Positions 1-9,553 are shown, numbered from the stretch's first letter. The stretch is 64,000 nucleotides of DNA from Dorea sp. D27 (GCF_001185345.1 NZ_KQ236746.1:85553-149552), one strand, 5' to 3'. Notes: generated by a model from the sequence alone, not told the origin. Numbers and translations are program-made.

Positions 1-681
1 AACTATATCGAGGCGTGGGGATCCGGAGGTGTCGCTACCTTCTTCATGAATTCCCTGATGTACTCGATCGTATCCTGTATACTGCTCATACTGATATGTG
101 CGCCTGCGGCATATGTTCTGGCCAGATTTACGTTCCTTGGCAATAAGATTATCCAGACCGGGTTCGTATCGGCGATGGGCGTACCGATTACGATGATTGT
201 GCTTCCGCTGTTCTGCATCGTCGCTAACATGGGGATCCTGAACAGTATCGTGGCGAGCAAGGCGACACTGATGTTTTTGTATATAGGCATTAACATACCA
301 TATACGACCATATTCCTGCTGACGTTCTTTGCGAACCTTTCTCGTACCTATGAGGAAGCGGCGGCTATCGACGGCTGTCCTCCGACGAAGACATTCTGGA
401 AGATCATGTTCCCGATGGCGCAGTCAGGAATTGTGACAGTGACAATCTTTAACTTCATCAATATATGGAATGAATACTTCCTGTCCCTCATATTCGCAAA
501 CAGCGACGCGCTGCGTCCTGTAGCCGTAGGACTATACGGAATGCTTCAGTCCATGCAGTACACGGGCAACTGGTCTGGTATGTTTGCGGCCGTCGTCATC
601 GTGTTCCTGCCGACATTTATCCTTTATATCTTCTTGTCGGAGAAGATTATCGGCGGTGTTACCGGTGGCATCAAAGGTTAA
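1..681 (+). CDS. Carbohydrate ABC transporter permease, MalG/UgpE type (5' end missing)
   Basis: The frame is open from base 1, so the gene starts before the window; the first internal ATG is at 46. It shows several membrane helices and the cytoplasmic EAA loop (EEAAAIDGCPP, then KIMFPMAQSG) through which binding-protein-dependent sugar permeases contact their ATPase. The C-terminal ending (SEKIIGGVTGGIKG) is typical of the MalG/LacG branch. It lies 41 bp upstream of a sugar-phosphate nucleotidyltransferase, N-acetylhexosamine kinase and epimerase, so it probably imports the sugar they process. By context this could be lacto-N-biose or galacto-N-biose; that substrate is inference. The binding protein and partner permease would lie upstream. 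Confidence 0.9.
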   Translation, partial: NYIEAWGSGGVATFFMNSLMYSIVSCILLILICAPAAYVLARFTFLGNKIIQTGFVSAMGVPITMIVLPLFCIVANMGILNSIVASKATLMFLYIGINIPYTTIFLLTFFANLSRTYEEAAAIDGCPPTKTFWKIMFPMAQSGIVTVTIFNFINIWNEYFLSLIFANSDALRPVAVGLYGMLQSMQYTGNWSGMFAAVVIVFLPTFILYIFLSEKIIGGVTGGIKG

Positions 682-721
682 CTGTTACTGTTGAATAAGA
701 ATAGAGCTTGGAGGAAAGACA

Positions 722-1648
722 ATGAATAAACCGGTATTGGTCATCATGGCGGCAGGAATGGGCAGCCGCTATGGTGGATTGAAACAGATTGACCCAGTAG
801 ACGAAGAAGGACATATTATCATGGATTTCTCCATGTTTGATGCGAAGAGGGCTGGATTTGAAAAGGTCATCTTCATCATCAAGAGGGAGAACGAGGCTGA
901 CTTCAAGGCGGCCGTGGGTGACCGTATGGCGAAGTACATGGATGTATCCTATGCGTTCCAGGAGATTGATAATATTCCAGACGGCTATCAGGTTCCGGAA
1001 GGGCGTGTAAAGCCATGGGGAACGGCTCACGCTGTCTTAAGCTGCATCAATCAGATCGATGGTCCGTTTGCGGTCATCAATGCAGACGACTACTATGGAC
1101 AGGAAGCGTTCCGGCTTATCTATGACTATCTTGCATCCCATGAGGATGATGATAAATACCGCTACACCATGGTCGGCTATGAGCTTGGCAATACGGTAAC
1201 GGATAACGGGCATGTGGCACGTGGCATATGCGATATGAACGAAGAAGGCGAGCTACAAGCCATCCATGAGAGGACGCGCATTGAGAAGCGGGACGACGGA
1301 ATCGCCTTCACGGAGGATGACGGCAAGACGTGGGTGAACGTACCCGCTGATACGACGGTGTCCATGAACATGTGGGGATTTACGCGTAGCATCCTGGAGG
1401 AAGTCGAGGCCGGTTTCCCGGCATTCCTGGACGAGGGGCTCAAGGTCAATCCGATGAAATGCGAGTATTTCCTGCCGGCCGTAGTAAGTGACCTGCTCGG
1501 TGAGGGCAAGGCTGCGGTTGCGGTGCTTAAATCTGCGGATAAGTGGTACGGTGTTACGTACAAAGAGGATAAGCCTGTCGTCATGGCAGCAATAAAAAAG
1601 ATGAAAGAAGATGGCATCTATCCGGCTCATCTTTGGGAGGAAGCGTAA
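722..1648 (+). CDS. Sugar-1-phosphate nucleotidyltransferase (LnpC-like UTP-hexose-1-phosphate uridylyltransferase)
   Basis: The 308-residue protein opens with the nucleotidyltransferase signature AAGMGSRYGGLKQ (residues 10-22), which binds the NTP phosphates, followed by the family core (PWGTAHAVL near residue 98, NADDYYG near 120). It has no left-handed beta-helix extension of the GlmU type. In the family it joins a sugar 1-phosphate to UTP or another NTP. Sitting directly before an N-acetylhexosamine 1-kinase-like gene and galE, it fits the lnpC step of the lacto-N-biose pathway, making UDP-HexNAc or UDP-hexose. The ribosome binding site is GGAGG about 7 bases before ATG 722. The stop codon shares a base with the next start (TAATG), suggesting translational coupling. 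A glucose-1-phosphate-specific enzyme remains possible. Confidence 0.85.
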   Translation: MNKPVLVIMAAGMGSRYGGLKQIDPVDEEGHIIMDFSMFDAKRAGFEKVIFIIKRENEADFKAAVGDRMAKYMDVSYAFQEIDNIPDGYQVPEGRVKPWGTAHAVLSCINQIDGPFAVINADDYYGQEAFRLIYDYLASHEDDDKYRYTMVGYELGNTVTDNGHVARGICDMNEEGELQAIHERTRIEKRDDGIAFTEDDGKTWVNVPADTTVSMNMWGFTRSILEEVEAGFPAFLDEGLKVNPMKCEYFLPAVVSDLLGEGKAAVAVLKSADKWYGVTYKEDKPVVMAAIKKMKEDGIYPAHLWEEA

Positions 1649-2766
1649 TGTCACAGATAACAAGGGAGCAGCGTGATGAGGTAATTGCGCATTTCCAGTA
1701 TGAAGGTATGCTGGTAGAGGAAGGTCCATATGGAAGTGGACATATCAACGATACGTTCCTGCTCGTGTTCGAGATTGCTGAGATGGGACAGATTAAAGTG
1801 ATTCTTCAGCGGATGAACAAGGACGTATTCGAGAAGCCGGTGGAACTTATGGAGAATATCCTTGGTGTTACGTCCTACCTCAGGCAACAGATTATAGAAA
1901 ACGGCGGAGACCCGGAGAGGGAGACGCTTAATGTGATTCCCACCGTGGATGGACGGCCATACTATCTGGATTCCAGGGGCGACTACTGGCGGTCCTATAA
2001 ATTCATCACAGATGCCACAAGCTATGACCAGGTGGAGAAGCCGGAACATTTCTACCAGAGCGCGGTTGCTTTCGGCAACTTCCAGAGGCTGCTGGCGGAT
2101 TATCCCGCAGAGACGCTGCACGAGACGATTAAGGGCTTCCATGACACGAAAGCCAGGTTCGCGGCATTTAAAAAAGTAGTGGAAGAAGATGTGATGGGCC
2201 GGGCAGCGTCTGTACAGGAAGAAATCCAGTTCGTGCTCGACAGGGAAGAGATTGCAGATTATTTCTGCGACCTGCTTGCCAAAGGGGAGATTCCGCTCCG
2301 GGTAACGCATAATGACACGAAGCTTAACAATATCATGATCGACAACAAGACCGGGAAAGGTATCTGCGTGATCGACCTGGATACGGTCATGCCCGGGCTG
2401 GCTATGAATGATTTCGGCGATTCCATCCGTTTCGGTGCCAGTACCGCGGCAGAGGATGAGCAGAATCTTGACAAAGTATCCTGCAGCATGGACCTTTTTG
2501 ACTTATATGCCAAAGGATATATCGAAGGATGCGCAGGAAAGCTGACCCAAAGAGAGATAGAGCTGATGCCGATGGGGGCCAAGACGATGACTTACGAATG
2601 CGGCATGCGGTTCCTGACAGACTATCTCCAGGGTGATACCTATTTTAAGATACACAGGGAAGGCCATAACCTTGACAGATGCCGTACGCAGTTCAGGCTG
2701 GTTGAAGATATGGAGAAGAAGTGGTATACTATGCAGGACATCGTTAACAAGTATAGCAACAGCTAG
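1648..2766 (+). CDS. nahK: N-acetylhexosamine 1-kinase-like phosphotransferase (NahK/LnpB type)
   Basis: Aminoglycoside-phosphotransferase-fold kinase of about 372 residues. The catalytic loop is HNDTKLNNIMID (HxDxxxxN) and the metal-binding motif is VIDLDTVMPG, both late in the first two thirds as in NahK. A TTG codon at 1633 is in frame, but the ATG at 1648 has GGGAGG seven bases before it and overlaps the upstream stop, so it is preferred. NahK phosphorylates GlcNAc or GalNAc at C1 with ATP. Together with the nucleotidyltransferase before it and galE after it, this matches the lnpB-lnpC-lnpD order known in bifidobacteria. The phosphorylase (lnpA) is not in the window and may lie upstream. 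Substrate is inferred from context. Confidence 0.82.
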   Translation: MSQITREQRDEVIAHFQYEGMLVEEGPYGSGHINDTFLLVFEIAEMGQIKVILQRMNKDVFEKPVELMENILGVTSYLRQQIIENGGDPERETLNVIPTVDGRPYYLDSRGDYWRSYKFITDATSYDQVEKPEHFYQSAVAFGNFQRLLADYPAETLHETIKGFHDTKARFAAFKKVVEEDVMGRAASVQEEIQFVLDREEIADYFCDLLAKGEIPLRVTHNDTKLNNIMIDNKTGKGICVIDLDTVMPGLAMNDFGDSIRFGASTAAEDEQNLDKVSCSMDLFDLYAKGYIEGCAGKLTQREIELMPMGAKTMTYECGMRFLTDYLQGDTYFKIHREGHNLDRCRTQFRLVEDMEKKWYTMQDIVNKYSNS

Positions 2767-2778
2767 GAGGCAGAACAT

Positions 2779-3798
2779 ATGGCAAAGATATTGATAACAG
2801 GCGGTGCTGGCTACATTGGCAGCCATACGGCGCTGGAACTGCTGAATGAAGGTTACGAAGTAGTCGTATATGACAACCTGAGCAATTCTTCCAGAGAATC
2901 GATCAAAAGAGTGGAGGAACTGACAGAGAAGAAGATTGCATTTTATGAAGGGGATGTGCTGGATGAGGCTGCGCTCGAGAAGATGTTTCACGAGCAGAAG
3001 GTGGATGCTGTCATTCACTGTGCAGCGCTCAAAGCTGTAGGAGAATCCGTACAGAAGCCTTTGGAATACTATCACAATAATATAACCGGAACGCTCAGCC
3101 TTATGAAAGTGATGAGGAAGGTGGGGGTGAAGAACATCGTGTTCAGTTCCTCTGCAACGGTGTACGGAAGCCCGGAGATCATACCGATTACGGAAGACTG
3201 CCCGAAAGGAGAGTGTACGAATCCTTATGGGTGGACGAAGTCTATGATGGAGCAGATTATGACAGATGTGCAGAAGGCGGAGCCTGAGTGGAATGTCATT
3301 CTGCTGCGTTACTTCAATCCGGTTGGCGCCCACAAGAGCGGCCGTATCGGGGAAGATCCCAAGGGAATCCCGAACAACCTTATGCCTTACATCTCCCAGG
3401 TGGCGGTCGGCAAGCTCGACAAGCTCGGCGTCTTTGGAGATGATTATGATACGCCGGACGGGACCGGCGTTCGGGACTATATCCATGTCGTAGACCTGGC
3501 GGTCGGCCACGTTAAGGCGATTCAGAAGATATTCGACAAGCCGGGGCTTGCGGTATTCAATCTCGGAACCGGTAAAGGATATTCTGTCCTTGACATGGTC
3601 AAAGCGTTCTCCAAGGCGAGCGGAAAAGAAGTGCCTTATGAGATCAAGCCCCGCCGTGAAGGTGACATCGCCATGTGCTACGCAGACCCGAAGAAAGCAA
3701 GAGAAGAGCTTGGATGGGAAGCGAAGCACGGGCTGGATGAAATGTGTGAGGATACATGGAGATGGCAGTCCATGAATCCGGACGGATATAGAAGTTAA
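2779..3798 (+). CDS. galE: UDP-glucose 4-epimerase
   Basis: Full-length (339 residues) short-chain dehydrogenase/reductase. The NAD-binding [10 protein letters not shown] lies at residues 7-16, the catalytic serine region is [10 protein letters not shown], and the YxxxK pair is YGWTK. It interconverts UDP-glucose and UDP-galactose (often also the N-acetyl forms), closing the pathway begun by the kinase and uridylyltransferase upstream. It follows the kinase by 12 bp with AGGAGG before ATG 2779, so it is the last gene of the operon. A hairpin terminator follows at 3820-3850. The last 155 bases are overlapped on the other strand by the extended reading frame of the araC gene. Confidence 0.95.
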   Translation: MAKILITGGAGYIGSHTALELLNEGYEVVVYDNLSNSSRESIKRVEELTEKKIAFYEGDVLDEAALEKMFHEQKVDAVIHCAALKAVGESVQKPLEYYHNNITGTLSLMKVMRKVGVKNIVFSSSATVYGSPEIIPITEDCPKGECTNPYGWTKSMMEQIMTDVQKAEPEWNVILLRYFNPVGAHKSGRIGEDPKGIPNNLMPYISQVAVGKLDKLGVFGDDYDTPDGTGVRDYIHVVDLAVGHVKAIQKIFDKPGLAVFNLGTGKGYSVLDMVKAFSKASGKEVPYEIKPRREGDIAMCYADPKKAREELGWEAKHGLDEMCEDTWRWQSMNPDGYRS

Positions 3799-4726
3799 AG
3801 GAAGTAATGTCAGACAATGAAGCGGAAGCCTTACGGCCTCCGCTTTTTTTATTTTTGTAATCCCTTGGCGTACAGCTATAGAAGCGACGGAACATTTTAG
3901 AAAAATTGCTTGGGCTGTCAAAGCCGCACAGGGCCGCGATTTCTGAGATGCTGCCGGAAGGACGTTCCGTGAGAAGCCTGGCACCGTGCATCATCCTATA
4001 TTTCAGCAGGTACTGCATGGGAGAAAGCTGGATGGTCCGTTTAAAGCATCTCAGACACTCACGCTCCCCGATACCCGCTGTCTCTGCTATATCTGCCAAG
4101 CTGATGTCATTGGGAAAATTACAGTGAATAAATGTAAGCATCTTTCTGACACGAAGACTGTCCTGATCTAAAGTGCTGTCATCGGCTGGATTCTCCCGGC
4201 AATATTCCTGATAAAGCAGGAAGCATAGCCTGGATAACATTTCCCTTACGAAAAATTCGTAACCAGGCGTTTCCACGTCCAGTGCATGGAATGCGTTGCT
4301 GAAAAGTTCCGCTATGCTACAGTCCGCATTCCATAGATAACCATGAAATGCGGTGGAGGACAGAAGGGGATTCATATACTTTTGTGCATATACAGTCCCG
4401 GTATCCCCGGTAATGAGTGCAGAAGCAAAAACTACCGACTGTAGCTCGCAGAAGGGTGTCGCGGCGGCATAATGGAGGACGTTAGAATTTATGGCAAGGC
4501 AGTCGCCCTTTTTCAGTTCAAACGATGCTTGTGGAATACGAACCCGCATCCTCCCTTCTTTGATGAACACGATTTCCAATTCGTCGTGCCAGTGCCATGG
4601 AATTGCATCCTCCGTCCTGTCTGTATGCAGAGATGTGTAGCCTGCACATGGAAAGCCTGGAGTTCCGTGTGGCTGCAGTTCTCTGGATACGTGGTTTAAG
4701 TTTAAGCCGCATTTTTGTAGTGCCAT
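3644..4726 (-). CDS. AraC-family regulator with cupin sensor domain; 3' end probably read through
   Basis: The N-terminal cupin-like ligand domain ([14 protein letters not shown]) is followed by a two-HTH AraC domain ([14 protein letters not shown], then [23 protein letters not shown]). Start ATG 4726 has GGGAGGG before it; an upstream TTG lacks one. AraC proteins normally end a few residues after PRDYK. Here the frame continues about 65 more codons, through the galE terminator and antisense to galE. One more A in the A5 tract at 3852-3856 would give an immediate TAA after PRDYKK, so a lost stop by deletion, or a base-calling error, is likely. The functional product probably ends near 3850. 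It is divergent from the MFS gene at 4869 and may control it. Confidence 0.8.
   Translation of the reverse strand: MALQKCGLNLNHVSRELQPHGTPGFPCAGYTSLHTDRTEDAIPWHWHDELEIVFIKEGRMRVRIPQASFELKKGDCLAINSNVLHYAAATPFCELQSVVFASALITGDTGTVYAQKYMNPLLSSTAFHGYLWNADCSIAELFSNAFHALDVETPGYEFFVREMLSRLCFLLYQEYCRENPADDSTLDQDSLRVRKMLTFIHCNFPNDISLADIAETAGIGERECLRCFKRTIQLSPMQYLLKYRMMHGARLLTERPSGSISEIAALCGFDSPSNFSKMFRRFYSCTPRDYKNKKSGGRKASASLSDITSFNFYIRPDSWTAISMYPHTFHPARASLPIQALLLLSSGLRSTWRCHLHGGA
3820..3850 (+). terminator. Rho-independent terminator of the galE operon
   Basis: A stem of about 11 bp with one mismatch (AAGCGGAAGCC, loop TTAC, GGCCTCCGCTT) runs directly into seven T residues. It lies 22 bp after the galE stop. 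It falls inside the read-through frame of the convergent araC gene, which supports the idea that araC normally stops before it. Confidence 0.85.
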
Positions 4727-4786
4727 ACTGAACCCTCCCAAAAGTCGCTTTTGTTATATTATACGACGGTAATCGAATTGAATCAA

Positions 4787-4825
4787 CCGCCAGATGGCGG
4801 TATTATTGTGATACATCAATATCAC
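4787..4825. promoter_or_regulatory. Two palindromes in the araC/MFS divergent promoter region
   Basis: Two perfect inverted repeats stand side by side between the divergent genes. One is ACCGCC-AGAT-GGCGGT (about 4787-4801) and the other is GTGATA-CATCAA-TATCAC (about 4808-4825). They are natural candidates for regulator binding sites, possibly of the adjacent AraC protein, although AraC sites are more often direct repeats. Nothing in the sequence proves which protein binds. Confidence 0.4.
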
Positions 4826-4868
4826 CTGCGCTGTTTCTGAGCAGGAGTCGTAATTGGAGGGTAATAGG

Positions 4869-6056
4869 ATGTTTCAGTTATTATTAACAGTTATTTATGT
4901 GGCGTTTATCAGCCTAGGTCTACCAGACTCGCTTTTAGGTTCGGCCTGGCCGGCTATGTACCGGGAATTCGGGGTACCGTTCTCCTATGCAGGTGTAATC
5001 TCTATGATGATTGCAGCAGGAACTATCATATCCAGCCTGCAAAGCGATCGTCTGACAAGAAAGTGGGGTACGGGAAAGATTACAGTTATCAGCGTATTTC
5101 TGACCGCCGCCGCTCTGCTTGGTTTTGCCGCAAGCAGGTCCTTCTGGATGTTGTGCCTGTGGGCGCTTCCATACGGATTGGGCGCAGGAAGTGTGGATGC
5201 TTCGCTGAATAATTATGTGGCACTCCATTATGCAAGCAGACATATGAACTGGCTGCACTGTATGTGGGGGATAGGCGCTTCCTTTGGCCCATATGTCATG
5301 GGATATGTATTGACGGGAGGGCAGGGCTGGAATATGGGATACCGATATATTGGAATACTTCAGATTGGTTTGACGGTGATTCTGATGCTGAGTTTACCAC
5401 TTTGGAAAAAGAGAGAAGATACCGGTAATGTTGTGGAAAAAGACTCTTCTGGTAAACCGCTCACATTGAAGCAAATTGTTAAAATACCCGGGGCTAAAGA
5501 AGTAATGGTTACCTTCTTCTGCTACTGTGCACTGGAACAGACGACGGGCCTATGGGCGAGCAGCTATCTGGTATTGTACCGGGGAGCATCGGCGGAATCT
5601 GCGGCCGGCTTTGCCAGCATGTTTTTCATTGGTATAACTTTGGGCCGGGCGCTTGGTGGCTTTTTGACAATCAAGCTGGACAATACACAGATGGTCCGGA
5701 TTGGCCAGGGATTCATATTGACAGGTGTTTTATCCTTGCTGCTTCCATTTGGAGAAAGTTCTTCCCTTTTAGGGCTGATTTTCATTGGCCTTGGATGTGC
5801 TCCGGTATATCCGTCTTTGATACATGCGACACCTTCGCATTTTGGCGCGGACAGATCCCAGGCAGTTGTCGGCGTACAGATGGCTTCCGCTTATGCGGGA
5901 ACCTGCCTGATGCCTCCCTTGTTTGGACTGATGGCAAACTATATCAGCGTAATGATGCTTCCGTTTTATCTGCTGGCTGTCCTGGCGCTGATGGCTGTAA
6001 TGCATGAAAGACTGTTAAAAGAGGTTTCGGGCATTCAGACATCTATCTGTCTATGA
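4869..6056 (+). CDS. Major facilitator superfamily transporter
   Basis: About 395 residues, strongly hydrophobic, with around twelve predicted membrane segments. A charged central loop (WKKREDTGNVVEKDSSGK, about residues 180-200) divides two six-helix halves. The start is taken at ATG 4869, preceded by GGAGGG; a TTG at 4854 actually overlaps that ribosome binding site. The sequence resembles the sugar-porter or fucose-permease-like branch (GLGAGSVDASLNNYVALHY in the first half), but the substrate cannot be read. The AraC regulator next door is divergent, so an inducible uptake or efflux role is likely. No catabolic gene is attached to it. Confidence 0.85.
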   Translation: MFQLLLTVIYVAFISLGLPDSLLGSAWPAMYREFGVPFSYAGVISMMIAAGTIISSLQSDRLTRKWGTGKITVISVFLTAAALLGFAASRSFWMLCLWALPYGLGAGSVDASLNNYVALHYASRHMNWLHCMWGIGASFGPYVMGYVLTGGQGWNMGYRYIGILQIGLTVILMLSLPLWKKREDTGNVVEKDSSGKPLTLKQIVKIPGAKEVMVTFFCYCALEQTTGLWASSYLVLYRGASAESAAGFASMFFIGITLGRALGGFLTIKLDNTQMVRIGQGFILTGVLSLLLPFGESSSLLGLIFIGLGCAPVYPSLIHATPSHFGADRSQAVVGVQMASAYAGTCLMPPLFGLMANYISVMMLPFYLLAVLALMAVMHERLLKEVSGIQTSICL

Positions 6057-6103
6057 AAAGAGCATAATTCAGTGTTTAATTAAAGTCTATCGGCATAAAA
6101 AAA

Positions 6104-6175
6104 TGGAGACAACAGGACTTGAACCTGCGACCCTTCGCACGTCAAGCGAATGCTCTCCCACTGAGCTATGTCTCC
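6104..6175 (-). tRNA. tRNA-Val (anticodon GAC)
   Basis: Read on the minus strand, a 72-nt cloverleaf forms. The acceptor stem is GGAGACA/TGTCTCC, the D arm GCTC/GAGC, the anticodon stem TTCGC/GCGAA around loop TTGACGT (T33, anticodon GAC), and the T arm GCAGG/CCTGT with TTCAAGT. The discriminator base is A. CCA is not encoded and a run of seven T residues follows at once, giving a built-in stop. It stands alone between the MFS gene and the yesN-like regulator. Confidence 0.95.
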
Positions 6176-6183
6176 ATGACAGT

Positions 6184-6212
6184 ATTATATCAATAGAAGG
6201 CAGGAAAAGCAA
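6184..6212 (-). promoter_or_regulatory. Promoter of the tRNA-Val gene
   Basis: On the minus strand a -35 box TTGCTT (6207-6212) and a perfect -10 box TATAAT (6184-6189) are separated by 17 bp. The -10 lies about nine bases before the mature tRNA 5' end. Confidence 0.65.
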
Positions 6213-6222
6213 CATATAATAT

Positions 6223-6256
6223 AGCGGTCGGCAAGAAAGGGCGGGAGCGGACCGCT
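6223..6256 (-). terminator. Hairpin after the YesN-like regulator gene
   Basis: Seven-base perfect arms (AGCGGTC at 6223-6229 and GACCGCT at 6250-6256) lie just downstream of the stop of the minus-strand response regulator. There is no clear T run, so it may be a weak terminator or a transcript-protecting hairpin. Confidence 0.4.
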
Positions 6257-6261
6257 TTCTT

Positions 6262-7794
6262 CTACTCGATTCCGACGTCGCCGTGAAGCATCTTTATATA
6301 TCTGCTTGGCGACATGCCGGTGGATTTCTTAAATATCTGACTGAAATATTGCGGATTGTTTCCGCAGCCTACCATATCCGCCACATTCTGAATGGAGTCA
6401 AGGTCGGAGGACGCGAGTATCTCCTTTGCCCGTTTTATCCTCATGTCCGTCAGATATCTGGAGAATTTGCAGCCGGTTTCTTTTAAAAATCTTTTGCTGA
6501 GATAGTCAACGTTCATAAATAGGTAATTTTCTGCAATCCATTTCAGAGAAAGTCCTGAATCACAGATATGTGCCTCCACGTATTCCTGTATCTTGTGGCT
6601 GATATCGCCGGTGTACCGCTGTGAATGGTATTCTTCAAAAAAGGAGGTAAGCTGCGCATCTAACAGTTTGGCTATTTCACCGCAGTCTTGTTCCTTTTCC
6701 AGCCTTATGAGGAATTCAGCGGCATCTACCATATCGAATGAGCGCAGCCTGGCGACAGAAAAGATTATCACTGAGGCCGCAAGCTGTTTTAAAAAGTCGG
6801 CGTCAGAGAGGGAGGCCAATGTACCTTTGAGCTCCAGATATGCCTGGGAGGAGGATGGCTTTTCCGGCGAGTATACGGATGCAGTCAGCCGTTGTACCTC
6901 CTTGATGATATTCTGGTAATTGTAGATGGACAGTGTATTGCTGCCCTCTGAGAAATATATGATTTCATATTTTCTAATGTGGGGAATAAGTTCTGTCAGC
7001 ATATCCGCAAGGCTCGGGCAGTGACTGTGCCTGTGCTTAATGGAGACGGTCTGTTCCAAATCAACGGAATCGAGAAAATCATATATCTGTTCCTGATTGT
7101 CGTTTACCGACTTAAAGAAGAATATCATTGTGTTATATACGTAGATGATATGGAACGTAATGCCGGGGCAGGACCTATCGCGGAAATGCTGCAGCTTATC
7201 CAGCAGTATCGGATAGTTTTCCGGTGTTACAAAATAAATATAAAATATCTCATAAGATATATTGTCAAAATCAATGTAGCGCTTGTAGTTTGAAAAAACA
7301 TAAGTAAAATCTGCATCTGTCTCCTGGCTGAGACAGTCATTGATAATGCCGACCATCAGATTCAGATTCATATTTCTGACGATAAAAGTCTGTGTGGGGT
7401 TATCTTTGGATGTGAGATAATTGGCATAATCCTTCTGCACGTCCCGCAGGCTTTCTATTATCTGATCCTCGTTGCAGGGCTTTAGCAGATAATGCCTGAC
7501 GCCGTACTGCATGGCTTTTTTGGCATATTCAAACTCCCCGTACCCGGATAGAATGATAAACTGGGTATCTTTGTTGACCGCGTGTATACGTTGAATGAGG
7601 TCGAGGCCCGAGAGTCCGGGCATCTTGATATCCGTGAGAACAATCTCCGGGTATTCGTCCAGAATGATATTGTAAGCTTCTATTCCGTCTTTCGCAGTTC
7701 CGATGAGCTGAAGGGAGAGGGAATCCCAGTCAATCAGGTCTGCTATAGTCTCGCGTATTATTTTCTCATCATCTACTATCAATACTTTCAGCAT
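6262..7794 (-). CDS. YesN/AraC-type response regulator
   Basis: The 510-residue protein has an N-terminal receiver domain: acidic pair VDDEKII, phospho-acceptor aspartate in IVLTDIKMPG near residue 56, and conserved lysine in YLLKPCNE near 105. A long middle region follows, then a C-terminal AraC HTH pair (LSLKWIAENYLFMNVDYLSKRF and NVADMVGCGNNPQYFSQIF) ending SPSRYIKM. The family activates sugar-transport operons after phosphorylation by a YesM kinase. That kinase gene lies directly upstream and overlaps this one by 26 bp, with AGGAGG before ATG 7794. Its probable target is the divergent ABC importer operon from 9739. Confidence 0.92.
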   Translation of the reverse strand: MLKVLIVDDEKIIRETIADLIDWDSLSLQLIGTAKDGIEAYNIILDEYPEIVLTDIKMPGLSGLDLIQRIHAVNKDTQFIILSGYGEFEYAKKAMQYGVRHYLLKPCNEDQIIESLRDVQKDYANYLTSKDNPTQTFIVRNMNLNLMVGIINDCLSQETDADFTYVFSNYKRYIDFDNISYEIFYIYFVTPENYPILLDKLQHFRDRSCPGITFHIIYVYNTMIFFFKSVNDNQEQIYDFLDSVDLEQTVSIKHRHSHCPSLADMLTELIPHIRKYEIIYFSEGSNTLSIYNYQNIIKEVQRLTASVYSPEKPSSSQAYLELKGTLASLSDADFLKQLAASVIIFSVARLRSFDMVDAAEFLIRLEKEQDCGEIAKLLDAQLTSFFEEYHSQRYTGDISHKIQEYVEAHICDSGLSLKWIAENYLFMNVDYLSKRFLKETGCKFSRYLTDMRIKRAKEILASSDLDSIQNVADMVGCGNNPQYFSQIFKKSTGMSPSRYIKMLHGDVGIE

Positions 7795-9553
7795 GCGTTC
7801 CTCCTGGTATTATGATTCTTGCCACGGCGTGCTCTTCATCCCTGTTAAAGAGAATCAGGCCATAGCCGGTTCCGTAAGTAAGCTGGATACGTTTGTGGAT
7901 ATTAAGAAGCCCGATGCCAAATCCGTGTGGGGTGATGAGGCCATTTTCGAGCTTCTCGAGCAGATCAGCTTCAAACTGGGAGCCGTTATTGATGACATCT
8001 ATGATAATCGTGTCTTCCAGACGGGTGCCCTCCAGCCTTATATGACACACCTCGGTGCTTTTTTCCATCGCGTAGTTGACAGAATTTTCTACGAGCGGCT
8101 GAATCGTAAAGTGAGGCAGGGAAATATCAAGTATGCCGGGCTCCACTTCTTGGGAGTAAGTCAGCCTGTCCTCAAAACGGATGCGCTGAATTGTCAGGTA
8201 GCACTGTACAATTTCCAGTTCGTGGTTCAGAGTAAAGTTCCGTGTGCCGGAACTTAAGGTTTCCCGCAATAGAGTTCCGAGTGCCTCTACCATGGAGGAT
8301 ATATCCTTTTCACCGATTGCCTTAGCCCGCCAGTTCACCGCCTCCAGCGTGTTATAAAGAAAATGAGGATTGATTTGGTTTTCCAGCGCCTTCAGCCGGG
8401 CGTCTTTGGAAAGAATTTCATTGACATAATTCTGCTGTATCAAGTCCTGTATCTTTATGGTCATCTGGTCAAACTGGTTGTGAAGAACGCCGATCTCATC
8501 TATCCTGCTGCTGTAATCGTAGCCGATATCAGGCGCTTTTGACTCATCTTTCCCAAAGGCCTTCATCTTATTAACAAGACGCCGGAAATCTTCTGTCACA
8601 GAACGGATCAGCATTCTGGACAGCAGAATCGCAATCAGCACGGAAATGAGGATGATGGCCAGCGCCAGCAGCATGGTAAAGCTCAGTGTCTGAAAGATGC
8701 GGTCATAGGGTATCAGGCATATATAATCCCAGGAAGTGTTCTTAATCGTTCCCTGCACCGCAAAATACCTGTCTGAATCAACAGTTACAACTCCATAGTC
8801 CGAACCTAGCTGACGGTTTATGTCCTTGAGCTGCTTTGAGCTGATGCCGTCGGAATGATAGAATTCCGTACCATTTTCCAGCAGTGCGTACTGTGTCTCT
8901 TCAGACGGCAGGACGGAACGGGTTGAAGACCGAATCAGCCGGTTCATGTCTACACATACAACGACAGTGCCGAGCCTGTGAAAATTCATCTGCTCCACCC
9001 TTCGGGAATCACGCCCGAGAAAGAGGCCGTATGAATTGCAGTATTCTGTAACAGCGCACGGGTATCCCGATACATTATTCGCCGCAGCAATCACTTCCTT
9101 GTGAACCTGTTCGGGTACGGAGGAGCTTTGGGCCTCATAACTTTGTACGACTCCGCCAGGATAATAGAGATTGATATAGCTGATGCTGTTGTTTTTGTAT
9201 GTGGAATAATAATCTGCCAGCAGTGTTTCCAGAGCATTTTCCGCATTGCCGGTACGGATCCCAGATTCCTCATCATTCAGGGTAATCAGGTTCTTGCGTA
9301 TATTTGAGTTAGAGACTATGGCACTTGTCATAGATTCTATATTGGATATTTTTCTGGAAATATCCTCGGCGCTGTAGGTTAAGGAACCGGCAAGGGCCTG
9401 ATACAGCAGTTTGTTGCTTGAATTCAATACCATTGTAATACCTGCTATGGAGGAAGATATCATAAGCAGCATTACAATTAGTATGATGCCTACGATTTTA
9501 GTCCCAAGCTGCAGATTAGCGATTCTGTTTATCATTGTTTTTTTATTCTTCAT
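7769..9553 (-). CDS. YesM-type sensor histidine kinase
   Basis: About 594 residues. A first membrane helix (IVGIILIVMLLMISSSIAG) is followed by an extracytoplasmic sensor of about 240 residues, a second helix (FTMLLALAIILISVLIAIL), a HAMP linker, and the His_kinase box NPHFLYNTLEAVNW. An HATPase ends with GFGIGLLNIHKRI. This is the YesM/LytS class in which the histidine precedes FLYNTL. Start ATG 9553 is chosen because GGAG lies nine bases before it; the upstream ATG 9568 overlaps that site. It pairs with the overlapping response regulator and probably senses the sugar, or loaded binding protein, of the divergent importer. Confidence 0.92.
   Translation of the reverse strand: MKNKKTMINRIANLQLGTKIVGIILIVMLLMISSSIAGITMVLNSSNKLLYQALAGSLTYSAEDISRKISNIESMTSAIVSNSNIRKNLITLNDEESGIRTGNAENALETLLADYYSTYKNNSISYINLYYPGGVVQSYEAQSSSVPEQVHKEVIAAANNVSGYPCAVTEYCNSYGLFLGRDSRRVEQMNFHRLGTVVVCVDMNRLIRSSTRSVLPSEETQYALLENGTEFYHSDGISSKQLKDINRQLGSDYGVVTVDSDRYFAVQGTIKNTSWDYICLIPYDRIFQTLSFTMLLALAIILISVLIAILLSRMLIRSVTEDFRRLVNKMKAFGKDESKAPDIGYDYSSRIDEIGVLHNQFDQMTIKIQDLIQQNYVNEILSKDARLKALENQINPHFLYNTLEAVNWRAKAIGEKDISSMVEALGTLLRETLSSGTRNFTLNHELEIVQCYLTIQRIRFEDRLTYSQEVEPGILDISLPHFTIQPLVENSVNYAMEKSTEVCHIRLEGTRLEDTIIIDVINNGSQFEADLLEKLENGLITPHGFGIGLLNIHKRIQLTYGTGYGLILFNRDEEHAVARIIIPGGTHAESIDSR

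Noticed and set aside
2503..3984. Long open frame antisense to galE and the kinase end
   Set aside because: It covers three real features on the opposite strands and carries no recognisable protein pattern.
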